DNA from: DATFFO01 sp963772815
Lineage (GTDB): Bacteria > Actinomycetota > Acidimicrobiia > Spongiisociales > ZC4RG35
Direction: 5' to 3'
DNA: 64,000 nucleotides
Assembly: GCA_963772815.1 (NCBI GenBank)
Contig: CAVYYV010000006.1
Coordinates: 620,001 to 684,000, forward strand
Below the pieces are notes generated by a model. That model ran no database searches. It was given only the letters and a program-made list of their open reading frames with translations, and was not told the origin of the DNA. Positions 20,046 to 27,308 of the stretch are shown here, one piece after another (within the stretch, counting starts at the first letter, position 1; each line of letters opens with the position of its first letter). A program made the position numbers and the translations under genes.

Positions 20046-20726
20046 GTGCCCGGCCCCAATCGCAAACGCCTCGTCGCCTTCGTGGTGGCGCTGGCAGTCT
20101 TGCTGGCTACACCACTCGCCGTGGTGGCAGCTGCAGGATTTACCGACGTGTCCACTGCCAACGTGTTCAAGGCCGACATTCAGTGGTTGTCTGACGCGGG
20201 CGTGACTAAGGGTTGTAACCCGCCCACCAACACCGAGTTCTGCCCGTCGGACAACGTGACTCGTGAGCAGATGGCTGCCTTCATGCACCGCCTCGCCCAA
20301 TACATGGGCGCAGAAGACGGGACGCCGGCGCAGGCGGACAACGCCTCGGCGGTGAACGGAGTGACGATAGAACACTTCTTCCATCAGACGGCACCCAACA
20401 CCACCGACGAAGTCATCGGCACCTACGGACCGATCACGCTCAAGGCGAGTTGTGACTCGGGCGGAGTACCGGCCTTGCGAGCCAGTTGGACCGAGGACGT
20501 GAATCACATGACCTTCGACGGTTTTACCGGCGGCCAATTCGGCAACGCCCAGGTGAACGCCGGCACCACGATCAACATCGGTGGCGGCACCTTTGGTGAT
20601 GTGGGAACCGCGGAAGCGGTCGGATACGACTCGCACTTCCAGACCTCGGTTGAGTTCTTCCTCCGGGACGCCCCGGCCCTTGGTGACAACATGTGCTTCT
20701 ACTCCGGGTATGTGACGGTCGGCTGA
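20046..20726 (+). CDS. Secreted SLH-domain protein, paralogue B
   Basis: A 226-residue exported protein, GTG start at 20046 after GGAAGGAGGG; the longer frame upstream is intergenic. Signal peptide KRLVAFVVALAVLLATPLAVVAA, then one SLH domain (FTDVSTANVFKADIQWLSDAG ... TREQMAAFMHRLAQYMG) at about 31-84, nearly identical in DNA to paralogue A across the domain. The C-terminus differs completely from A: GGQFGNAQVNAGTTINIGGGTFG is a glycine/threonine-rich beta region, ending CFYSGYVTVG. Downstream is a strong terminator. Confidence 0.85.
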   Translation: MPGPNRKRLVAFVVALAVLLATPLAVVAAAGFTDVSTANVFKADIQWLSDAGVTKGCNPPTNTEFCPSDNVTREQMAAFMHRLAQYMGAEDGTPAQADNASAVNGVTIEHFFHQTAPNTTDEVIGTYGPITLKASCDSGGVPALRASWTEDVNHMTFDGFTGGQFGNAQVNAGTTINIGGGTFGDVGTAEAVGYDSHFQTSVEFFLRDAPALGDNMCFYSGYVTVG

Positions 20727-20753
20727 CCAGTCACGAACCTGGCGGAATACCAA

Positions 20754-20785
20754 CAAAGAGCCCCCGTGCGCACGGGGGCTCTTTG
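20754..20785 (+). terminator. Perfect palindromic terminator after SLH gene B
   Basis: A 32-base perfect palindrome (AAAGAGCCCCCGTGC and complement) 28 bases after paralogue B, closing with CTTTG. The A-rich left edge and TTT right edge are typical of bidirectional intrinsic terminators. Confidence 0.85.
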
Positions 20786-20954
20786 AATGACGCGGGACGG
20801 TCTTCGCCTCTGCACGATCCAGAAACGGAGCCCAGATATCACGCACGGCAGATCCCCAGCGACTAGGTTCCGCTACGACTTGACTGGGGGAGTTCGCCAT
20901 GACCCCTTCGCTCCGGTCAGCTTGGCAAATATCCGCGAACTGAAGGAGGGCGCA

Positions 20955-21806
20955 ATGCCCAGATCCGGCCGCAAACGTCGATTGGTTGCCTTCGTGGCAG
21001 CGTTAGCCGTTCTCATCACCGTGCCACTGACGGTGGTGGCATCGGACGTCTTCACCGACGTACCAAACAGCAACGTCTTTCACGACGACATCACGTGGCT
21101 CGCCAACGCAGGTGTTACAAAGGGCTGTAACCCACCCGACAACACTCTGTTCTGCCCGTCGGACAACGTGACTCGTGAGCAGATGGCGGCCTTCATGCAC
21201 CGCCTTGCTGTGAACCAGGTGGTGGATGCTGCCACCGCTCAGGAAGCGGACCACGCAGCCGATGCCGACACTGTCAGCGGTATGACCGTAGACAAATTCG
21301 CTCCAGCAGTCTTCGGTAAAGCCTGCACTACCGACTGCGCAGAGGCACTGAAGGTGATGTCGATGGATATCGATGCTCCCGACCCGGGCGTTGTCCAGTT
21401 CGACTACTCGCTCACAACCGACAACACGGACTCGTCAGGTCCCGACGCCCAGTTCGCCTGGATCGCGGCAGGAGACACCTGTGAGACGCAGCTAATCCTC
21501 TTCTTCGTGATACCGAAGAACGCGATGCCAGGGTCGACGACGGAGACGTTCCTACCAGCAACGAGCGTGGGATCGCTGTCGGGGACAACCGCTCTTTCGG
21601 TCTCGGCCGGAACACAAACGTTCAGCTTGTGCCAGCTCAACTACGCGTCCAGCTACAACATTGTGTATGGCTCTCTGACTGGCGTATGGACTCCGGCGGG
21701 CTCGAGCGTGCCGATCGCTTCGGCGAGTGATGTAGCTACCTACTCGCAAGAGCAAATCAACCAGTTCAAGCAAACCCTGGGCGAGTATCACGGCCAGGAC
21801 GGCTAG
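20955..21806 (+). CDS. Secreted SLH-domain protein, paralogue C
   Basis: A 283-residue exported protein. ATG 20955 follows GAAGGAGGGCGCA. Signal segment RRLVAFVAALAVLITVPLTVVAS, then SLH domain FTDVPNSNVFHDDITWLANAG ... TREQMAAFMHRLAVNQVVDA at about 33-88; it shares the HDDITWLANAG form with paralogue D, not with A and B. The rest is a four-cysteine domain (KACTTDCAEALKV ... GDTCETQ ... FSLCQLNY) with beta-strand character, and a charged helical tail (YSQEQINQFKQTLGEYHGQDG). No recognised family for the C-terminal part. Confidence 0.85.
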   Translation: MPRSGRKRRLVAFVAALAVLITVPLTVVASDVFTDVPNSNVFHDDITWLANAGVTKGCNPPDNTLFCPSDNVTREQMAAFMHRLAVNQVVDAATAQEADHAADADTVSGMTVDKFAPAVFGKACTTDCAEALKVMSMDIDAPDPGVVQFDYSLTTDNTDSSGPDAQFAWIAAGDTCETQLILFFVIPKNAMPGSTTETFLPATSVGSLSGTTALSVSAGTQTFSLCQLNYASSYNIVYGSLTGVWTPAGSSVPIASASDVATYSQEQINQFKQTLGEYHGQDG

Positions 21807-21869
21807 GCACTGGAGATCGGGGCTCGTTGGCTGACGCCTTAGGTCTGATCTCCAAGAGAAGCGACGCAA

Positions 21870-21903
21870 CCTCACGCCTCCGGTCTGGGCCGGGGGCGTG
21901 AGG
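21870..21903 (+). terminator. Hairpin terminator after SLH gene C
   Basis: Nine-base perfect arms (CCTCACGCC and complement) with a GC-rich loop, 63 bases after paralogue C. It corresponds in sequence and position to the hairpin at 23118-23147 after paralogue D, and is followed by a degraded copy of the lnt 3' end just as the other is followed by the real one. Confidence 0.72.
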
Positions 21904-22112
21904 GCGCCGCCACAGCCCCCGGAGCAACGCCGACGGCCGAACCATCACCCAGCTACCTTTTCGTCCGAACAGGGTCTCGTACCCGGCCGAGGGTGGTGGA
22001 TGATGCCATGGAGGACTTTGCGGTCGAGCCCCTGCAGCCGGATCCAGTTCCAGCCACACCCATTTGGCCGAGACCAAATGATCGCCTTCTTCAATCGCGC
22101 CCTGGGCTACTG
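21904..22112 (-). pseudogene. Remnant of the lnt 3' end
   Basis: The bases after the hairpin match the last part of lnt (23148 onward) in order: GCGCCGCCA, an ACCCAG block, CGAA-AGGGTCT-GTACCCGG, and a CATGGAGGAC/CATAGAGGAC block. Read on the minus strand, GYETLFGRKGSWVM corresponds to GYQTLFVRWGNWVM of intact Lnt. The frame is degenerate and no catalytic region is present. The left edge, where similarity ends near 22112, is only approximate. It marks a tandem duplication of an SLH gene plus its neighbouring lnt end. Confidence 0.75.
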
Positions 22113-22256
22113 ACAACAAGCAGAGATGCGACGGAGAGCTGCAGCAGCTTCTGGCGGGGTCGCGGAATGCACCCCGGAACCTGATGGCTGGTGTTCGCTG
22201 AGAGCACCGTGATTACGATCGGGTCGGCAAGAAACAGCAACCAGAGGGAGGGGCAT

Positions 22257-23051
22257 ATGCCCGGACCTGATCGTAAGCGACGCCTTATCGCCTTTGTTGT
22301 GACCCTGGCGCTTCTCGTCGCCACACCACTCACAGTGGTGGCCTCGGACGTCTTCACCGACGTCCCCAGCACCAACGTATTCCACGACGACATCACCTGG
22401 CTGGCCAATGCCGGCGTCACCAAGGGCTGCAACCCGCCGGCCAACACGCAGTTCTGCCCGTCTAACAACGTCACCCGTGAGCAGATGGCGGCCTTCATGC
22501 ACCGTCTGGCGGTCAACAAGGTCGTGGATGCCGGCAGCCTCAACGGAGAAGATCCTGCCTCCTATGAGACCGAGATCATCGGCAGCAGCCGAAACACCGA
22601 AGACGGAACCACCAACACCATTGCCCTGGCAGGCGATGAAGAGGCGGCTCTGAACACCGTCGCCACCAACAACGCTCATGGCCAATACGCCCTCGTCACC
22701 TATGGGTTCGTTGCTGCAGACACGGCCCCGGCGGCGGGGAGGATCGCCGCCTGGCTTCAGCTGGACAGCAGCGATTGCACACTTCCTCCGTCTCCCCCAT
22801 ACGACCAGATCCTGGACGGGAGTCTCGTCATCGAGGACTACGCCAACACTGCAACTGCGCATGTGTCCGGATCGATGGTCGTGGCCATCTCCGGAGGGCC
22901 GGAAATAACGCTCTGCGGGCGTTCCGTGGTTGACGACGTCAGCGTCGCCGACTCGAACCTCAATGTTGTGATCGGCAACACCGGCTCGGTCAGCTTGTCG
23001 ACTGCCGGGGGTAGCGGAGGCTCAGGTCTCGGGGATCTGCTCCGGCCGTAA
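22257..23051 (+). CDS. Secreted SLH-domain protein, paralogue D
   Basis: A 264-residue exported protein; ATG 22257 follows GAGGGAGGGGCAT. Signal segment RRLIAFVVTLALLVATPLTVVAS, SLH domain FTDVPSTNVFHDDITWLANAG ... TREQMAAFMHRLAVNKVVDAG. The C-terminal domain contains WLQLDSSDCTLPPSPPYDQ and ends with a serine/glycine-rich tail (STAGGSGGSGLGDLLRP). Closest in its SLH region to paralogue C. As in the others the payload domain is distinct, so the group looks like one export-and-anchor module joined to different displayed domains. Confidence 0.85.
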   Translation: MPGPDRKRRLIAFVVTLALLVATPLTVVASDVFTDVPSTNVFHDDITWLANAGVTKGCNPPANTQFCPSNNVTREQMAAFMHRLAVNKVVDAGSLNGEDPASYETEIIGSSRNTEDGTTNTIALAGDEEAALNTVATNNAHGQYALVTYGFVAADTAPAAGRIAAWLQLDSSDCTLPPSPPYDQILDGSLVIEDYANTATAHVSGSMVVAISGGPEITLCGRSVVDDVSVADSNLNVVIGNTGSVSLSTAGGSGGSGLGDLLRP

Positions 23052-23117
23052 CCGCTTTCGCGCTCACAGTCGCGGGACCCTGCCTGTCACAGCACTGACC
23101 TGGATCCCCCGCCGACC

Positions 23118-23147
23118 TCACGCCCCCGGTTTGCGCCGGGGGCGTGA
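23118..23147. terminator. Bidirectional hairpin between SLH gene D and lnt
   Basis: Twelve-base perfect arms (TCACGCCCCCGG and complement) with a 6-base loop. It overlaps the last codons of lnt on the minus strand and follows paralogue D on the plus strand, so it can serve both convergent units. Confidence 0.75.
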
Positions 23148-24641
23148 TAGCGCCGCCAGAACTCCCAGGGCAGCACCGATGGCCAGGAACATGACCCAGT
23201 TGCCCCACCGCACGAATAGGGTCTGGTACCCGGGCCGGGCGTGGAGGCTCCCATAGAGGACCTCCTGGGTTCCTAACCCGGTTTCCTCACCTACTAAACC
23301 CGCATCGGTCACCATGACCGACTTGCCGGTCACCGCGGCGTGAATCAAGTCCAGTCCGGTCTCGGCCGAGCGCATCCGGGTCATGGCGATGAACTGGTCC
23401 GAAGCCGGGGTGGTGCCGTAGCTGCCCTCGTTGGTGGCCACCACCAACAGCCCCGCCCCATCTGCCACCTCCGAGCGGACGTAGCGGGAGAACCCTCCCT
23501 CGAACGAGATCACCGACCCGAGACCATAGTCCCCCAGGTCGAAGACCACCGGTCCCTCGCCCGGGATCATGTCCCGGGGGACCTGGGACAGAGCCGGGAT
23601 CCAGTCGAAAAGCGGCCGGGCCGGGATGTACTCGCCGAACGGCACCGGATGTCGCTTTCGGTACTCACCCACGATCTCGCCTTGAGGATTGAACAGGACG
23701 TTGGCGTTGATCCAATGCTGCGAGTCCACCGGCCGGTCACTCCCGACCAGGATCCAGGCCCCGATCCGGGCCGCTTGGGCTCCGATCGCCGCCCCCACCT
23801 CAGCATTGTTGACCGGGTCTGCGTTGGAGGAACCGGTCGACCCCTCCGACCACACCACCAGATCAACCGAGCCGGGAGTGATCTGCTCGGTCAGGGCCAG
23901 ATGCTGCTGGTACGTCTGGTAGCGCTCATCGACGCAGTGCTCGAAGGGACAGGGCGTGGAACCCTGCACCACGGCCGCCTGCACCGGCACTCCGCTGGGC
24001 AGATCCTGGATGGTGACACTTGCCGCCGCCACCAGTGCCACGAGAGCCAGAGGCACCGCAGCCGCCAGCCACTCGCCCCGCCATCGCAGCGATGCCAGGC
24101 CGGCCGCCACCGCCATCACCAGCACCGTCCACCCCGACGTCCCGATCCAACGGGCGGCGGCTCGCACTGCGGTGACACCGGACAGGGCATAGCCGAAGGC
24201 ACCCCATTCGAATCCCCCCACCGGGAAGCGATAACGGATGATCTCGACCAACGCCCACAAGCCGGCGGCCGCGATCCACCACCAGGCGGCGCTCACCGTC
24301 CGGGCCAGGCGAACGATCAACCCGGCAAACAAGGCCGGATACAGGGCCTGCACCACGACGAGAGGGATCACCGCCACCAACCCGAGACTGCCCAGCCACC
24401 AGATCAGCCCGCCATAGAAGGCCAGCCCGAACAGGTAGCCCGACAGGGCACCCCGCCACGGGCCTTTCTCACGTCGCAGGAAGACCAGCCACACCATCGG
24501 GCCGACCACGACCATGGGCCACCATCCGAACGGAGGGAAGGCGAGCAGGGTGAGGCCGGCGCCGACGAGAGCGGCAACATAGATCATGGGCCGGTAAGTC
24601 TGGCGCATCGAGGCGCGAACCGGCGACTCGGTCTCCTCCAT
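23118..24641 (-). CDS. lnt: Apolipoprotein N-acyltransferase-like protein, Cys-to-Ser at active site
   Basis: Membrane enzyme family that adds the third acyl chain to lipoproteins. About 507 residues from ATG 24641 (MEETESPVRAS); ATG 24608 (MRQTYRP) is an alternative start. Six or so transmembrane spans in the first 210 residues, then a nitrilase-type domain with the glutamate in VVWSEGST and lysine in YRKRHPVPFGEYIP. The third catalytic residue, normally cysteine in an ICYE-like motif, is Ser379 here (VISFEGGF). I recall ISFE/ISWE forms in other actinobacterial homologues, so it may be a clade feature with altered chemistry. Ends in a terminal transmembrane helix. Divergent from suhB, 11 bases apart. 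Confidence 0.86.
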   Translation of the reverse strand: MEETESPVRASMRQTYRPMIYVAALVGAGLTLLAFPPFGWWPMVVVGPMVWLVFLRREKGPWRGALSGYLFGLAFYGGLIWWLGSLGLVAVIPLVVVQALYPALFAGLIVRLARTVSAAWWWIAAAGLWALVEIIRYRFPVGGFEWGAFGYALSGVTAVRAAARWIGTSGWTVLVMAVAAGLASLRWRGEWLAAAVPLALVALVAAASVTIQDLPSGVPVQAAVVQGSTPCPFEHCVDERYQTYQQHLALTEQITPGSVDLVVWSEGSTGSSNADPVNNAEVGAAIGAQAARIGAWILVGSDRPVDSQHWINANVLFNPQGEIVGEYRKRHPVPFGEYIPARPLFDWIPALSQVPRDMIPGEGPVVFDLGDYGLGSVISFEGGFSRYVRSEVADGAGLLVVATNEGSYGTTPASDQFIAMTRMRSAETGLDLIHAAVTGKSVMVTDAGLVGEETGLGTQEVLYGSLHARPGYQTLFVRWGNWVMFLAIGAALGVLAALSRPRRKPGA

Positions 24642-24652
24642 AGAGTGGGCCC

Positions 24653-25444
24653 ATGCATCCAGACCTTTCGGTGGCCGTCGAGGCGGCGCGAGCCGGCGCG
24701 ATCGTCGTCCGAGATGGATTCTCAGGCTCCACCGACGTCCACATGAAGGGCGAAGTGAATCCGGTAACCGCCATCGATACCGCCGCCGAGGACGCCGTCC
24801 GAGCCGTCCTGGCCGGCCAGAGACCCGACGACCAGGTCCTGGGAGAGGAAGAGGGGGGAACCGGTTGGGAAGGTGGAAGAGTCTGGATCGTGGATCCATT
24901 GGACGGCACAGTCAACTTCGTCCACCACATGCCCCACGTGGCCGTGTCGGTGGGTCTCTGGGAGGACGGTCAGGCTGTGGCAGGGGTCGTGATCGACGTG
25001 ATGCACGACGAGGAGTTCACCGCGGTTGCAGGTCAGGGCTGTCGACTCAATGGAGAGCCCATCAAAGTGTCGACCCAGGAACATCTGGGCGAATCCCTGG
25101 TCGTGACGGGTTTCCCCTACGACCGACGCCAACGCGGCCGCCAATACGCGGCGGTGGTCGGGGCCGTATTGGCCGAGGTGCAGGGCCTGCGACGGCTGGG
25201 CTCTGCCGCTCTCGACTTCGCCTGGGTGGCCTGCGGCCGCTTCGACGCCTACTGGGAGTACGGGCTGGCACCGTGGGACGCTGCCGCCGGCGTCCTTCTC
25301 GTCACCGAAGCCGGAGGGCGCGTGAGCACGGCAGCGAGAGCCGGCTTCGACCTCGACTCGGCAACGGTGATAGCCAGCAACGGCCTGGTCCACGACGGCC
25401 TGGCCAGTGTTGTGTTCGAGAACCTGCCGACCGACCTTCGATGA
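24653..25444 (+). CDS. suhB: Inositol-1-monophosphatase family protein
   Basis: Mg-dependent sugar-phosphate phosphatase fold, 263 residues. Motifs in order: VNPVTAIDTAAED, LGEEEG (metal ligand Glu), WIVDPLDGTVNFVHHMP (the DPxDGT metal motif, about residue 82), GSAALDFAWVACGRFDAYWE and APWDAAAGVLLVTEAGG (C-terminal WD motif). All metal ligands are present. Substrate may be inositol phosphate, histidinol phosphate or another sugar phosphate; the family is not resolvable by eye. Overlaps the following amidohydrolase by ATGA. Confidence 0.9.
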   Translation: MHPDLSVAVEAARAGAIVVRDGFSGSTDVHMKGEVNPVTAIDTAAEDAVRAVLAGQRPDDQVLGEEEGGTGWEGGRVWIVDPLDGTVNFVHHMPHVAVSVGLWEDGQAVAGVVIDVMHDEEFTAVAGQGCRLNGEPIKVSTQEHLGESLVVTGFPYDRRQRGRQYAAVVGAVLAEVQGLRRLGSAALDFAWVACGRFDAYWEYGLAPWDAAAGVLLVTEAGGRVSTAARAGFDLDSATVIASNGLVHDGLASVVFENLPTDLR

Positions 25445-26943
25445 CGCCGCATGTCATCACCGCCGCCTCGGTCCGGGGAGGTGCAGAGTCCGGCGACTCC
25501 GTGGTCATCCAGGGGGGAAGGGTGGTCGAGGTCACCGATCGGGACCGAGTGGGACAGCTCGAGTCGATCGACTTTCCCGGCGCCACCATCGTTCCCGCCT
25601 TCGTCGATTCCCATATCCACCCGATCGGCTACGCAGCTCTTCTGGCGGGAACCTCGCTGAAGGAAGCGACCGATTTCGACGACCTGGCCGATCGCCTCCG
25701 CATGGCCCGGGATCGGACTCCCGCCGGCGGGGCCCTGGTGGCACAGCGTCTGGACGACTCCCGCCTGGGACGACTCCCCACGCGCCGGGATCTCGATCGA
25801 GCCGCATCCGACCTCCCCGTCCTCGCCTACCGCTATTGCGGGCACATCGCGGTAGCCAACACGGCGGCCCTGGACCTGGCCGGTGTAGGCCCCGATACCC
25901 CCGATCCCGAGGGCGGGAGTCTGGACCGAGACGAGGTGGGGATGCCCACCGGTGTGCTCCGCGAAACTGCTGTGAGCCTGGTGTCGGCGGCAATCGATCG
26001 ACTGGTGTCTCCGCCGGAGCCCGAAGCAATCCTCAACGCTATGGCGAGTCTCGTCTCCACCGGCATGCGGCGGATCGGCGCCATCGTTGCTGCCGGCGCG
26101 GCGCTGTGGTGTGGAGTGGGCAACGAGCTGGAGTCGCTGTGCGAGCTGGCCGGGGATCTGCCACTGGATGTGGACGTGCTGGTCATCGCCGAGACCCCCG
26201 AAGACCTGGACCGCGCCGCTTCCAGGATTGCCGCCGCGGGCGGGCGGCTCCGTTTCAGGGGCTGGAAGACATTCGCCGACGGCAGTCTCGGGGGCCACAC
26301 CGCCGCCATGTGGCAGCCCTTCGCCGACGTGGAAACCACTGGCACGCTGCGCCTCGATCAGGAACGGGCCGTCGAAATGGCCCGCCAGGTGGTGGACATG
26401 GGTGGCGAATCGGCCATTCACGCCATCGGTGACCGGGCCATCGACGTGTGCCTCGACGTCTACCAGAGGCTCGTCGGGGAAGGATTCGATTCCAGCCGAA
26501 TGCGAATCGAGCACGCCTCAGTGGCCTCCGACCAGGCCATCGGCCGCATGGCGGATTTGGGAGTGGTGGCCTCCGTCCAGCCCTCTTTCCTCACCTCGGA
26601 GGCGAACTGGATGCCTGCCCGACTGGGCGACAGAGCCGCCTACCGCTTTGCCAGCATGCACAGCGCCGGGGTGAACATGATCGGGGGCTCAGACTGCCCG
26701 GTGGAAAGACCCAACCCGCTGGTCGGCATAACCGCCGCCGTCCACCGGGAAGGCTGGAACGACCACGAGCACCTGGACCCCGCCACGGCCCTGTCGCTGT
26801 TCACGACCCACGACCTGTCACCCGGCAGCCCGGCCGATCTGGTCGTACTCGACTCCACCCCCGACGACCCCGCCGCCACCGTCCTGGCCGTCTTCCACGA
26901 CGGCCGCCGTCAAGCCTTGTCCCCGCAGCCCTGGCCGGGATGA
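25441..26943 (+). CDS. Amidohydrolase family protein (YtcJ-like)
   Basis: A 500-residue metal-dependent hydrolase. The start ATG 25441 overlaps the suhB stop; the long upstream frame inside suhB is a shadow. Metal-site residues: FVDSHIHP near residue 58, AIHAIGDRAIDVCLDVY near 326, RIEHASVAS near 353 and the late aspartate in GVNMIGGSDCPVERPNPL near 415. This pattern is that of the YtcJ/N-substituted formamide deformylase branch. Substrate unknown. Compact at 500 residues compared with the usual 530-570. Confidence 0.84.
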   Translation: MTPHVITAASVRGGAESGDSVVIQGGRVVEVTDRDRVGQLESIDFPGATIVPAFVDSHIHPIGYAALLAGTSLKEATDFDDLADRLRMARDRTPAGGALVAQRLDDSRLGRLPTRRDLDRAASDLPVLAYRYCGHIAVANTAALDLAGVGPDTPDPEGGSLDRDEVGMPTGVLRETAVSLVSAAIDRLVSPPEPEAILNAMASLVSTGMRRIGAIVAAGAALWCGVGNELESLCELAGDLPLDVDVLVIAETPEDLDRAASRIAAAGGRLRFRGWKTFADGSLGGHTAAMWQPFADVETTGTLRLDQERAVEMARQVVDMGGESAIHAIGDRAIDVCLDVYQRLVGEGFDSSRMRIEHASVASDQAIGRMADLGVVASVQPSFLTSEANWMPARLGDRAAYRFASMHSAGVNMIGGSDCPVERPNPLVGITAAVHREGWNDHEHLDPATALSLFTTHDLSPGSPADLVVLDSTPDDPAATVLAVFHDGRRQALSPQPWPG

Positions 26944-27022
26944 TCCCGCGTTTTTATTATCAGCAAAACGGGACCCTGCAAGGACCGGTTCGTAGGGGAG
27001 AATGCACCGCGCGGATCCGGCC

Positions 27023-27253
27023 CTATCTGCGCAGATGAGGGGCGATATCTGTCTCGTAGTCGGCGTGTCGCCCGAGTTGCTTCTTCGAGAAGATGCGCTC
27101 TCCATCCACGTCGACCTCGTACACGCCGCCTGATGAGGGAATCAGATCCACGCGAAAACGGTGGGTGAACTCGTCGAATATCGCCTGAGCCATGCCCACG
27201 GCACGGCCGGTGTAGTTTCAGGATCGGCAGAATTCGATGGTTACGGTTTGCAT
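27023..27253 (-). CDS. SelW/Rdx-family selenoprotein with in-frame TGA (CxxU)
   Basis: A 76-residue thioredoxin-fold protein read through an in-frame TGA at 27218-27220 as selenocysteine 12. Before the TGA: MQTVTIEFCRS; after it: NYTGRAVGMAQAIFDEF, then GGVYEVDVDGERIFSKKQLGR and a TAG stop at 27023-27025. The family consensus, as I know it, is CxxCNYxxRA near the N-terminus and GGxFEVxVDGExIFSKKxxGR near the C-terminus, so U12 sits exactly at the second redox cysteine. A 9-base-pair hairpin with a GUG loop begins 9 bases after the TGA, suiting a bacterial SECIS. Standard ORF calling misses it. Likely a small thiol/selenol oxidoreductase. Divergent from the M3 peptidase, 55 bases apart. Confidence 0.82.
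27188..27208 (-). promoter_or_regulatory. Candidate bacterial SECIS hairpin
   Basis: On the minus-strand mRNA, GGCCGUGCC pairs with GGCAUGGCU over nine base pairs (two G-U) around a GUG triloop. The stem starts 9 bases and the loop 18 bases after the UGA, inside the coding region, as expected for SelB-dependent selenocysteine insertion in bacteria, where a guanine in the small apical loop is required. Confidence 0.62.
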
Positions 27254-27308
27254 CACCGGTCAGGCTACCCGGGTTGCACTAACCGCTTCCACACAGGATC
27301 CTTACCGG

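Noticed and set aside
18694..23051. SLH gene cluster considered as a CRISPR- or recombination-driven phase-variable cassette
   Set aside because: No invertase, site-specific recombinase or inverted repeats flank the genes; the gene remnants explain the arrangement by simple tandem duplication.
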